A stretch of 64,000 nt of DNA, from assembly GCF_000499845.2 (NCBI RefSeq), contig NC_023749.2, positions 28,470,381 through 28,534,380 on the forward strand, in the 5' to 3' direction. The notes beneath the pieces are model-generated. The model searched no databases. It was not told the DNA's origin and worked only from the letters and a program-made list of their open reading frames with translations. This stretch comes from Phaseolus vulgaris. Taxonomy: Eukaryota; Streptophyta; Magnoliopsida; Fabales; Fabaceae. This document shows, in pieces, positions 46,007 through 55,818 of the stretch; within the stretch, counting starts at the first letter, position 1; each line of letters opens with the position of its first letter. The position numbers and the translations under genes were made by a program.

Positions 46007-46560
46007 AGATGCGAAGAGTCGATAGTACCTGATACCGACTGTAATAATCATCTTTGATCTCTGGATCGCTTCTCCTTTCTCTTATACTACTCGCTCCTTG
46101 GTGCTTGGTCGCTCGCCCTTCCTCTTCTCATATTTGCTCTCTAGTATTCATTCAAGTGTTAACTTACAAAAGGTTCTTCGACAATCAAGTAAGTGCTCTG
46201 TATAACAGTGAATGATGCATTGACTAAAAGCGTACCTTACGCTTGTGTAGCAAAGCTTATTTATAATGTTTAGTAGTGGACTATCTCGCTTATTGACCGT
46301 ATCTGACACGTATCTTTAATAAAATAGTATTACCGAATTTATCTCATAGTTAGTGGATTTATAAGTGTTACCCAAATTTGTAGGATGTTACGCAATTTGT
46401 TATATATTCTTTATTTGCTATTTAATGTAACTAGTTCACTCGATTGGTCGGTCACCGATGCGTAGTGACATGACTTGCTCGGTTTCGATTGATGTGCTTC
46501 TAATTTTATAAAATCGGATTTTGAGTTGGCGATTTCTTTCAATTAAATTTATCTAATTCT
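46007..46560 (-). repeat. 5' LTR of element D, outer part
   Basis: It continues the LTR split by copia-2. On the minus strand TATAAATA lies at 46,258-46,265, about 285 bases from the LTR's inner end once copia-2 is removed, as expected for a promoter LTR. The outer boundary is not certain. Confidence 0.5.
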
Positions 46561-47640
46561 GAAATTTAAAAAAGAAATCGCCCATTTTGCAGAATTTCTA
46601 TTTTAAATTGCAGTAGTTTTGAAAAAGAAAAAAAATGGTTTCGTGTTTTCTTTTATTATTCTTTGCTTATCACATGTGGGACCGATGGTTTTATCTTAGA
46701 AATTTGAAACTTGCCATGCAATTGAAGAATGAGTTACGTAAAGAGGAAGAGAAAAAAAAAGTGGGTCCATGTGCGGCATCTCGGTTTGCCTTTCTTGCAC
46801 CAATGTGGATTGTAAATCTTGGGCTTTGGTTAAAAGGCCCACTGTTTTTGTTTTGCTTTTGTTATCTCCACCACAATATTTTTTTCTTTAATAAATGTTG
46901 AATATATGCATGATGGTATTCGTCATCTGATATTTAACAAAAACATTTCGTTTGGGTATTTGTACAATCATAATCATATGCATCATCTTTACTCAATAAA
47001 TTTTTATAAAAAAATCATAAAATCTAAAAAATATAAAATTAAAAAATATCAACTCAAACACATTTTAACCTTTAGAACTATGTGATACTTGATTTCTTGT
47101 TAATAGAAATACGTAGAACCAAGGCATGTCCTTGTCGATTCCCTTTTCTAAAATTTTGGTTTCACTTTTTTTCACATTTTTTCAAAAGCCTAGCTCACAC
47201 TAACACAAACATTTTCAAATAGTTTAACTTTTAGAACTACGTAAATCATGATTTTTTGTTATGAACAAAAATATGTAGAACCAAGGTTTATCCTTCTAAA
47301 AAAAAGTTCAAAAATATCTTCTTTATTTTAAACTTTTTTGTTTCTATTTTTTTTGGGAAAAATAAACATTTTGAAAAACCACACTTATTTCACATATTTA
47401 ATTAAGGGTACCGTCTTTGGACGTGCATTGTAGGGGTGGTAATACCTTCCCCCATGCGTAACCGACTCCCTGACCCTAAATATGATTCGCAGACAATCTT
47501 TTAGGTTTTTCTGTAGTTTTCTATAATTAACTATGATGGTGACAACATTCTCTATTTTTCATTTTTAAAATTTATGATTTTTGGTTTGTTGTTCACCGTC
47601 GTGACCCGATTACGACACAAATGTCTACATGTGAGATATT
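46561..47640 (+). repeat. Decayed LTR/leader sequence resembling legume Ogre-type gypsy
   Basis: The stretch GTAGGGGTGGTAATACCTTC followed by CATGCGTAACCGACTCCCTG at about 47,430-47,475, and AACTATGATGGTGACAACAT near 47,528, resemble a block I know from legume Ogre-like elements. Two imperfect copies of a motif with GTAGAACCAAGG lie near 47,113 and 47,275. No gene is supported. Confidence 0.4.
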
Positions 47641-48565
47641 CAGTCTTTTACTTCTTAAATTAAGCAAAAAAATGAACATTGTTTAGAATTAAGAAAACTA
47701 AATAGAAATTTCAATTAAATAATAGAATTGAATTGTCAACAAGCATTCAAAAATCATTCCAATAACAAATATTAGAATTGTAAAAGACTACACCATCTAC
47801 CACAATATGCTACAGAAAATTGAATAACAAAACTAAAATGCACAAAATCTTATAATTCAATGTGAAAATCACAAGAAAATCAACATAAAAAGGTTTAGTC
47901 TTCCACATGGAAGACAAGAAGAAAAATACAAAGAAGAAAAGAGTACAAAACAAAAAATAGAAAAATGACATAACTTGATTACTACAAGTTCAACCAAAAG
48001 TGTTGGAGAATAGGGCATAGTCTTTTTAGGTTTGAATCCAACTCCATTTATAGGTTTCCTTAGGTCATGAATCTATTTTAGAGGTGTAATCATGGGCTTT
48101 GGCTAATCCGGCCCAAAGAAGTAGAATTTTCCATAGACAGTCCAATAGGTCTTGAACAACTAGACGATATAATGATCCATTGTATTATCTTTTTAGTCTT
48201 CAAAGAATTTTATTCCTTTATTGAATTTAGATTCTTAACTTTCCAAAGCCACTGGAATTACTGAAAACAATCACCTATAACTCAAGATATCATCAAAACA
48301 ATATAAGTAGATCAATGAGATTACAATATGAATTTAATCAATAATTGTTGTTAAGGTCCAATTAAACCTAATAATGTAAATTCTAATTAAAATAATGGAT
48401 TTATTCTCAACTAGTATCCAAGAAAGCTAAGATTCAATATTCTAAATGTGAGTAAAAAATGTAGTCATGAGTTGGTTGATCACATAACTTGAAAACTCCC
48501 ATTTAATAAAACATTTCAATATTCATAAGCTAATGAAAATTCATGATCATCTAATGGCATCGAAA
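47641..48565. other. AT-rich stretch without recognisable features
   Basis: No open frame, LTR end or repeat is recognised. It ends abruptly at a pol tail. Confidence 0.6.
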
Positions 48566-48961
48566 GTTTAGTTTGGTGTACGGGTCGGACGCGATGATTC
48601 CAGTAGAAATACATGAAAGCTCACCACGTTTTCAAAACTTTGTGGTGGAGGAATCCAATGAAGAGAGGCGGGTAAACCTGGATCTGCTAAACGAGGCCAG
48701 GGAAGAAGCCAGAATAAAAGATGAAGCTGAGTAAAACCTGTACGTTGCTCTAAGGTAAAACCGCGACAGTTTTAGGTCGGCGACCTAGTGATGAGGAAAG
48801 CTCACCCATACGAGTTGGAGAATAAGTTGTCTCCCAAGTGGACCGGACCCTTCAGAGTTACTGAGGCTAAGGGCAACGGTTCGTACAACCTGGAGACTTT
48901 AGATGGAGGTCCTATCCCGCGCAGTTGGAATGCAGTCAACCTAAAATTTTATTTCAGTTGA
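48566..48961 (+). pseudogene. Integrase C-terminus of element C (Tat-like)
   Basis: It begins abruptly at SLVYGSDAMIPVEIHESSPR and continues NEERRVNLDLLNEAREEARI. After a stop and frameshift it gives LENKLSPKWTGPFRVTEAKG and ends NLKFYFS at TGA. It corresponds to the last 130 codons of E2 and E3 pol. The remainder of the element's left side is absent. Confidence 0.88.
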
Positions 48962-49395
48962 CTTATGTAAGCAGTTATGTAACAATTTAGTTGAAGGGGA
49001 CGTTCTTTTTCCCTCTCGGGGGTTTTTTAATGAGGTCACCCTAATAAAAGGTAAAACCAATTTGAGAAAAAGAAGTGCCTTGGTTTTTAGCCTGTATCTT
49101 TCCCCGTTTGAAGTAAGGTAAGGTGTCGCCAAGAAAGAAGGCGTCGCCAAGAAAGAAGGCGTCGCCTAGGTCAAGGCGTCGTCAAGAAAGAAGGCGTCGC
49201 CTGGATGGAGGCGGGTGCCGTTGATGAACAGGGGGAAGGAAAGCGCACAATATGCGAAATGTATGCAGAGTAAAGTGACGTTGCAAAAATCAATTGATAT
49301 AGAAAAGTTGGTGTTACAAGCAATGTTCAATACAATTGAAGTAACCCAAATGGGGCGAATATTACAACTCATGCAAGTCACAAAAGAGCCACTTT
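48962..49395 (+). other. Post-pol region of element C with conserved block and short repeats
   Basis: TTGAAGGGGACGTTCTTTTT, GGTTTTTTAATGAGGTCACC and AATAAAAG (48,992-49,050) match the conserved post-pol block. At 49,116-49,210, four or five copies of an 18-base unit with AAGGCGTCGCCAAGAAAG follow. They share GGCGTCGCC with U3 of LTR-A. Confidence 0.7.
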
Positions 49396-50361
49396 TCAGT
49401 GGTCATCAGAATCAGCACTGGAGGAAGGCGAAGCCCCTTTCCCAGCCCGCAGAGCTCGAGTAAGTCGTGTCCTCCTTTCTTGGTTTATTTTCGAACCTGC
49501 ACCAAGGGAGATAAATGTGTCAGAGATACCATGAGGCAAGACATGCACGTACAGAAAACAACAAAGGCCGGAGTTTCTAGGGCAGCGACTCTTACCTATG
49601 TACTTTTCGAGAGTCCCAGCTTTGAACTCCAGGCTGATCAAAGTGGCAGAGTCAAAACCTCCCGCCTCAGCAAGAATCCGGCAAGCTATTTGATCACTTG
49701 GAGCCAGCTTCTTGAAGGGTTTGGTTTTGAGGGCCCTCGTCTCTCTCACCCAGTACAGCGGAAACCCATCCAGAGCGTCGGGAAAAAGGTCAGTACGGCA
49801 GATCTTGAAGAACCGGCCTTTCCACCCGAAGAACGAGCTTTGGAAGGGTGTGAAGAGAACTCTCTCGGGTACATTACTGAGAGTTACCCAGAGGTTGTGT
49901 CTCTGCCTTTTCACCTCAAAGAAGTGAAGAAAGAGGTCAACCGAGGGTGCACAACCCAGAAACCCGAAGAGAATGTCGAAGGCTTTGACAAAGGCCCAGC
50001 TGTTGGGGTATAACTGGGCCGGAGCAACGTTGATCTCCGTCAGCAGTTCCTTCTCGAACCAGGAGAAGGGTAGGCGCACTCCGATGGTCTTGAACACCAC
50101 CTGGTAAAAGTAAAAGAAAGGGACCCCTTCGTTGGCCCGTTCGTCTCCACATACTGGTTCCCCTAGATTGCAAGGGAGCACAGCGATGTCGTCGTCATGC
50201 CTCCTCGCGAAGGCCCGGTGGTCATAAGAACACGAATCCCCTTTGTGCTCCTTTATGGCCCTGGTAGCGAGTAAGCATGAACACTCATCAAGAAGTTCAC
50301 TCGAAGCCCAGGGGTACAAGTCCTTGGGACTGACCCTGGAGGAAGCAACATGAGAAGACAT
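49396..50361 (-). CDS. Accessory gene C (Transposase_28-like), open, antisense to gag-pol
   Basis: This is the only accessory gene in the window with no stop or frameshift. The start ATG at 50,361 gives MSSHVASSRVSPKDLYPWAS. The domain carries RLPFSWFEKELLTEINVAPA, QLYPNSWAF, LFLHFFEVKRQ and LDGFPLYW. A phase-1 intron is predicted at 49,497-49,595 (G|GTAAGA...TTGGTGCAG). It is 99 bases with no in-frame stop, so spliced (288 residues) and unspliced (321) forms are both open. Exon 2 (49,496-49,396) is short: basic, then SPSSSADSDDH. There is no coiled coil or VVDGKVVP tail, so it is a short version of the family. Function unknown. Its host element is otherwise ruined, which makes the undamaged frame notable. 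Confidence 0.8.
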   Translation of the reverse strand: MSSHVASSRVSPKDLYPWASSELLDECSCLLATRAIKEHKGDSCSYDHRAFARRHDDDIAVLPCNLGEPVCGDERANEGVPFFYFYQVVFKTIGVRLPFSWFEKELLTEINVAPAQLYPNSWAFVKAFDILFGFLGCAPSVDLFLHFFEVKRQRHNLWVTLSNVPERVLFTPFQSSFFGWKGRFFKICRTDLFPDALDGFPLYWVRETRALKTKPFKKLAPSDQIACRILAEAGGFDSATLISLEFKAGTLEKYIGKSRCPRNSGLCCFLYVHVLPHGISDTFISLGAGSKINQERRTRLTRALRAGKGASPSSSADSDDH

Positions 50362-50870
50362 TCTTTAACAAGATCAGGGATTGTCAAGGGTGTAGGGACT
50401 GCCGGAAATGTAAGAGTCGAGCGAGGGGAGCGAATGCTGGAACAACCCCTCGTGAGAAAAGAAAGGGTGCGAGAGGGAAGGGTGCAAGAAGAGAGAACGT
50501 AAGTAGGTTATGAAGAGTGGGAAAATGATGAGGATAGTTTCAGAGTTTCAAGAGTTAAATAAAGCGGTTAGAGCGCCAAACGACGCGAATGGATGCACCG
50601 CACGATCGAGCCACGTGGCAGCAGATGGAAGGGTTGCCCTGGCACCCCTGGTTAAGCTCAGAACACGTCGTATCAATAGAATACCTGATGGTACGATGCG
50701 TCGTCGAAAGGGGATCAGGGGCACAGTAGGAGTCAGGATCAGATCAAATGACTGGATGTCCCATCAGCCATACAGAAAGCGCCACGTGGATCAAGTTGAA
50801 TGACTGAACGTCTCATCAGCTATATAGGGAGCGCCTCGTGGAAGATACGGGAAGGGCCTTGAGCTCTTCG
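50362..50870 (-). promoter_or_regulatory. Upstream region of accessory gene C
   Basis: It corresponds to the promoter/5'-UTR side seen in A1 and A2. CACGTG boxes lie near 50,614 and 50,783. Two related 60-base segments (about 50,745-50,780 and 50,800-50,835) each contain a CATCAGC...AGCGCC pattern. No other gene is seen. Confidence 0.5.
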
Positions 50871-51297
50871 CTGCCCCCAGGCATCGACCAAGCCCAAGGT
50901 CAAAGTCAATGTCAAGTTAGGGACGACGCCAGCATGAGACGTCGCGGGCGTCGCCAACCCAAATATCAGCAGGGTCGCCTCCCCGATACCCACAGGTAGG
51001 AAAGACTGTGGAGGGAGACGAAATAGAAGGGGGCAGAGTTAGTTGCTGGCGTCATCTCCCCGATACCCACGGGTAGGAAAGACTGTGGAGGGAGATAAGA
51101 CCGCCAAACGCCAGCGAATTGCTGGCAGGGTGTTCCCCGATACCTATGGGAAGGAAAGACCATAGAGGGAACGACCCCCCCCCCCAAAGCACTCGACGTT
51201 TTAGACACTCGGGGACGATATGGCGCTGCTGTAGCAGGCCTCTCCTTAGGCGTGGGCGCCGGGGGCTAAGGATCAAGGAGAGAACCGTTTCGGTGTT
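50871..51297. repeat. LTR-derived segment with 77-base tandem units
   Basis: The start resembles U3 of LTR-A (AAGGTCAAAGTCAATGTCAA, GGGCGTCGCC). Then three units spaced 77 bases apart carry CCCCGATACCCACGGGTAGG or a variant; the dyads start at 50,987, 51,064 and 51,141. LTR-A has one such unit. A run of about 12 C follows near 51,175. Confidence 0.7.
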
Positions 51298-51643
51298 AGA
51301 GACACCCCGTGGACGATACAACGTCACTAGGTGAGCCTCTCCATGGGCGTGAGGGTTGGCACGCGACCTTTCCCGGTCATACAAGGCCGCCCAACGAAGC
51401 GAAAGAAGCGAGTATAATACAAACAAAACAACCGAAGCACGCGAAGGCAAAGAACGATGATAAGATCACATAAGCAGAATTTTATACCGCGAAGGCACAA
51501 AAGCAGTCATACGAACACCCAAGTTTGTAGCAAGAGTACGAATGGTTCAAAGAATTACAAGTTTAACAGAGAAAGTCAAAAGTAAAGGTAACGTATACAG
51601 GAATTAAGCTTGAAGGTGAAGGTGGCGGGTGAGAGACAACGGT
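51298..51643. other. Non-coding tail between C-derived repeats and the A2 antisense gene
   Basis: Closely matches 1-324 of A1. No gene. Confidence 0.6.
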
Positions 51644-53930
51644 TCAGTCATCCAAGTCCATGGGCACGACCTTCCCGTCGACGACATGGTGTGTGGGGTC
51701 GCAGTTCGAAATATTGATGCCAGGGTTCTCGCAGGACGCCTGGGTCAGAGCCTCTTGGAACCCCTCCTCGAAAGTACCCGCCATCTCCTGGATGAGGGCC
51801 TTTTTGTCCTTCTCTAGCTCCTCAACGGCGGCATCCCCAGAGGTCACCTGCTTCTCCAGAGCCTCCTTCTCCACGCGAAGCCGACTGACCTCGACCTGTA
51901 GTTTGTCGTAGTCAGCCTGGAGAAGGTCCATAGCTTTGGCCTGGGTGGCCATTTCCCCTTCCATCCGCTCCATCTTGTCAGCCTGCTCACGACAATGGTC
52001 CTTCAGGTCTTTTTGAACTTCTGCATCAGTTTTGACCAATTCCTGAAGGCCCGTTACCTGGACTTGGAGGGCGACTTCCCGAGTATAAAAGCCAGCCTGG
52101 AGCTCCAATGCCTCTGCCAGTTGCCTCTCAGTTTCTGCTTTGGACTCTTGCGCTTGCTTCAGAGAGGTTTGGTAGGTTTCGTTCTAGCGTCCCAGGGTCC
52201 TCATTTCCTCCTCCAGAGTAGTCGCCTTTGTTTCCAAGGCCTGGAGAGTTTGAGCTTGCAGGACCGCGTTTCTGGCCTGGGCGCGCCATTCAAGGGCCAC
52301 CGCCAAGAAGGCCCCCAAGTAGAAAGGCATGCCTTCCTTCCTGTCGGTGCCCTCTGGCAGAGTCCCGCCACTGAAGCCCCTCATTAGATGCATGATCGGA
52401 GGAGGGATGGCAGTGAAATCGGGGGCGGCAGCGACGGGAGCAAGGGAAGCAATGGCTTCTGCCGGCGGCGGAGGCGGGGCAGATTCGGCGCCTTCGCCCC
52501 CTTCCTCTTGGAGTGTTATGGGAGGAAGTGAGGTCGCACTTGGGGGGTTGTCCATGAATGGGTTCCCTCCCTGGGGCGACGCCTCTACCAAAAGAGGAAC
52601 CCGCGCAGATTTTCTTCTCTTAAAGGGTGCCACGCCTTCTGAGTCCTCATCATCTGATAGAATCTCCAAGACCCGTTTCCCTTTGTCAAGGGGGGTTGGA
52701 GCCGGTGACGAAGCCGCGGCTAGGGGAACAGCGGTGATGGGTAGAGGAGAGCTGGGAGTCTGAAGTGCTGTGAGGCTATGTGGAGATGACGAAGGTGAAC
52801 TAAGGGGAGCTTCGGCGGTGATCGGAGGAGGCGGTGACAGAGTTGGTGGGGGAATCGGATAGGCAGCAGGGGTGGAGGAGGCGCCCGCCTTGGCGGCACG
52901 TGCCTCCTTCATTGCTTTCGCCAGCATCATTCTCTTAGAAGCGCCCATCACCGATCCTACATCAAAACAGACCAAACAGCAAAAATTAGGACCAAAGCAG
53001 CTATGCAAAATTACAATACACATGGAGGCGTGAGATGCAAGTAACATGGCACAATATACAACGAGTAGAATAGTCTGGGGAAACAAACGTCCGGTGGCAG
53101 GCTGTTCACAACAAGAAGAATGAGGGAAGAGTCCCCTTACCAAAGTAGGTGGTCAGGGCGTGAGCATTGTACTCGCTAGAAACAAGCTTCAAGGTATCAA
53201 AAACGATCCCCAACCCGGCCAAGGCTTTGCTTACCTCCCTATCGGCGGGAGATAGCTCTTCCAGGGTTTTGGCCCTGAGCAGTTTAGGGCGCTCCGTCCA
53301 GTAAAGGGGGAAGCCATCCAAAGCTGTGGGATCGTGCTTGGCGCTGCACACCCTGAAGAACTTCCCTTTCCAGTTCTTGTAAGAATTTTGGAAGAGGGAG
53401 AGGAGGATCCTGCCCGCGATCCTAGAAAAGCTTACCCAGAAGCTTTTCCCCTGCTTTTTCACCTCAAAGAAATGCAGGAAGACATCTACAGAAGGGGGGA
53501 TACCCAGGTGTCTGCAAAGAATTTGGAAACCCCTAACGAATGCCCAGCTGTTGGGATGGAGCTGGGCGGGGGCAGTATTGATTTCAGTGAGGAGTTCCCG
53601 TTCAAAGGGGGTGAACGGGAGACGTACTCCTACGCGTTTGAACACGGTCTGGTACATGAAGAATAAGGGTTTCCCCTTTCTAGGTCTGTCGTCCAAACAA
53701 ACAGGTTCTCCGGGCCTGCCGGGACGGACGGATATGTGGGCGTCGTGTGTGCGGCAGAAGGCGTTAAAGTTGTACAAATGGGGATCCCCACGATGAGCTT
53801 CCAGGTCCTGGAAGGAAGTTAGGCTGGTGCATTCGCTCAGGAGCTCGTCGGGGGCCCATGGGTAGAAGGCTTTGTAGTTGGACTTGGGGGTCGTGGGGGA
53901 GGAATCAGGCTCCGCGTTCGCGCGCGTCAT
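51644..53930 (-). pseudogene. Accessory gene A2 (Transposase_28-like plus coiled coil), one stop codon
   Basis: Exon 1 (53,930-53,141) is open from MTRANAEPDSSPTTPKSNYK through QLHPNSWAF, VFLHFFE, SYKNWKGKFF and LDGFPLYW. The intron 52,957-53,140 (G|GTAAGG...ATGTAG) is phase 1. Exon 2 (52,956-51,644) gives MGASKRMMLAKAMKEARAAK, a proline-rich linker, the basic patch PFKRRK, the coiled coil and the tail HHVVDGKVVPMDLDD. The only break is TAG at 52,184-52,186, where A1 has CAG. A 5'-UTR intron is predicted at 53,946-54,156. A1 and A2 are broken at different places, so the common ancestor was intact. Confidence 0.83.
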
Positions 53931-54656
53931 GGTGTAAATAAATAGCTGGAGAAAGAAGAGAGGAAAAAGGGTTTAGCAAGTGTAGCCATGGCAGGAAGGG
54001 GAGAGAGCCCCAGGAAACATCACCCACGCGAGAAAACCCAGAGGAGGAAGGAGAAGTGGAGAAACGCAGTAATGCATGAATAACAACAGTCCCAGGCAGT
54101 TCAATAAATCATATAATGCGACGAAAGGGAAGGGTCATGAGTACTCGAAATCGTACCTTTGCTATCGGAGTGAAGGCAGTAGAAGAGCACAGGGAGGAGA
54201 GAATCGCAATTGCAGAGAAAAAGGGTTTGAAGGCGATGAACAGTGCGGAGATGCAGAGAGAATGAATGTAACAGTAGGGTGAGCGCGGGGTTTGGAGTAA
54301 CTTAAACGTTACATTTCACAACTCAAGAGGCGCTAACTAAGAGCCGTGGGATCGTGCCACGCGTCAAAGGATCAATTGCCCAAGGGAAACGCAAGGGTCT
54401 CTGGAGGATGGCCGCGCGATGGGCCACGTGGCGCGCGATCAAGGGTAGCCCCAAAAGGTGTTATTATCGTCATTTCAGAGGAGGTCCAATCAGTCAGTAA
54501 GAGCGCTCCTAGGGTTCAGAGAGCGTCACGTCAACAATTCGAGAATTGTTGAGTCAGCGGGGAATGACACGTCATCAGGATGGCACGTGGACGGCGTGGG
54601 CGAGGCTTTAGTCTTTGCGCTGAAGACAAGCCTTCGGCTTAAGACTGGGGGGCTTG
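53931..54656 (-). promoter_or_regulatory. Upstream region, 5'-UTR intron and polypurine tract of A2
   Basis: Same layout as 2610-3336. The plus-strand tract AAGACTGGGGGGCTTG at 54,641-54,656 abuts the LTR. GGCCACGTGGCGCGCGA near 54,422 carries a CACGTG box. Confidence 0.55.
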
Positions 54657-55718
54657 TGTACCGTCCTGTATCCGGGCGTTGACTAAGTCAAGGTCAAAGT
54701 CAACGACTGGAGAGTCAAAGTCAACGCAAGGCGTCGCCTAGGTGGAGAGACGCCAAGTGCCAGCGTCGCCAGGACAAGGCGTCACCCAGGTGATGGCGTC
54801 GCCCAACCAGGGCGTCGCCAGATCAAACAGTGCTAAAGCAAGGCAATCACAGTGTGGTTCCCCGATACCCATGGGTAGGAAAGACCATGGAGGGAGCAAC
54901 GCCGTGGGGAGGCCTCAGGTCCCAATAACCCGGGGCAGTGATAAAGAGAAGGAAAAGGTGGCTTCAAGGCCATAGTAATAGTACCAGTGTAGGGCAGCCT
55001 GACTCGTGAAGTACTCCTGCCGCCCCAGAGACGCCCAGGGTAGCCGGGTGCAGGGTACAAGAGGAAGGCAGATACGCTCTCGAAGTAAGTGACTAGATAA
55101 TTGGGGGCATGAGTTGGCACCCAAAAAGTCACCCCTAGCGCAGTAGCACTCCCAAGCGTAGAAACGCCCCCAGATGGGGTCACGGCGTCGTGAGGACCTC
55201 CACGTGTACGACAGCCATGCCAGAATAGAAACACCCTTTAGTCAGGTGCTAGGTGATTAAACCCTAAACCCTAAACCTCCACGTCTTAAATGCGCTACGT
55301 TTTCTAATTAAATACGCTGATTGAGTGCGTTACATTTGTAATTAAAGGCGCTTTAAATGCTTGGGTAGTTTAAATAGCGCGGGGGATGTTGGAAAGGGGG
55401 TTCGAACTTTTGGCAAATTTACCAGAACTTTCTAGTTGCTTGCTCGTGCTTCAAGGTTACGAACAAGGGACTGGGAAATATTTTGCCTGAGAGAGAGAAC
55501 ACAGACACACTATACACAGTTATTTTTACCACCTTCAGAGTGCCATACGCGGTGCTCAAAGACGGAGGTGAACAGTTTTGAGCGTCGGAGTGCAAACGGC
55601 CGCTAGGACGCCTCTTTGTCCTCTTTTTTGCAGGAATCCACAGGTAATCAGTGGGAAGGAGTCCCTAGCTAACGGTTGAGGTCGCGCACAAAGACGTCCC
55701 GGTCAACCGGACGGAACA
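54657..55718 (+). repeat. LTR-A2
   Basis: A 1062-base LTR from TGTACCG to GGAACA. It carries GGCGTCGCC motifs (54,728-54,820), the palindrome TACCCATGGGTA at 54,866-54,877, and TTTAAATAG near 55,370. Compared with LTR-A1 it has an insertion around 54,915-55,110. About 65 bases near 55,258 are replaced by two telomere-type units. Confidence 0.9.
55258..55277. repeat. Short interstitial telomere-type repeat
   Basis: Two full plant telomere units (CCCTAAA) and a partial one lie inside LTR-A2. LTR-A1 has unrelated sequence here. Confidence 0.75.
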
Positions 55719-55720
55719 TT

Positions 55721-55738
55721 TGGCGCCCACCGTGGGGC
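55721..55738 (+). other. Primer binding site after LTR-A2
   Basis: TGGCGCCCACCGTGGGGC, two bases after the LTR end. Confidence 0.85.
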
Positions 55739-55818
55739 ACGATATAAAACATCAGTCCCATCACAAGTTCGAAGAAATCTACTAAGTCGCAGTAACGTTG
55801 GAGGAGGTTGGAGTGACA

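Larger units (their letters stand above)
51298..55718 (+). mobile_element. Ty3/gypsy element A2, 3' half ending in a shared LTR
   Basis: It parallels A1: tail region, antisense gene, polypurine tract (54,641-54,656), LTR. Unlike A1, the LTR is followed by a primer binding site and gag. So the one LTR closes A2 and opens the next unit, as expected after unequal LTR recombination. Confidence 0.8.

Noticed and set aside
40242..46011. Target duplication for copia-2 (gatag or agata against agatg)
   Set aside because: The match needs a shifted LTR end and a mismatch, so it is not reported as a site.
46635..46901. Possible 88-residue membrane-like protein
   Set aside because: It lies in AT-rich decayed LTR/leader sequence; no homology, and the hydrophobic runs come from T-rich DNA.
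55798..55818. Upstream extension of gag-A before the first ATG
   Set aside because: The frame there begins with TTG; the first ATG at 55,819 matches the start position of related gags.
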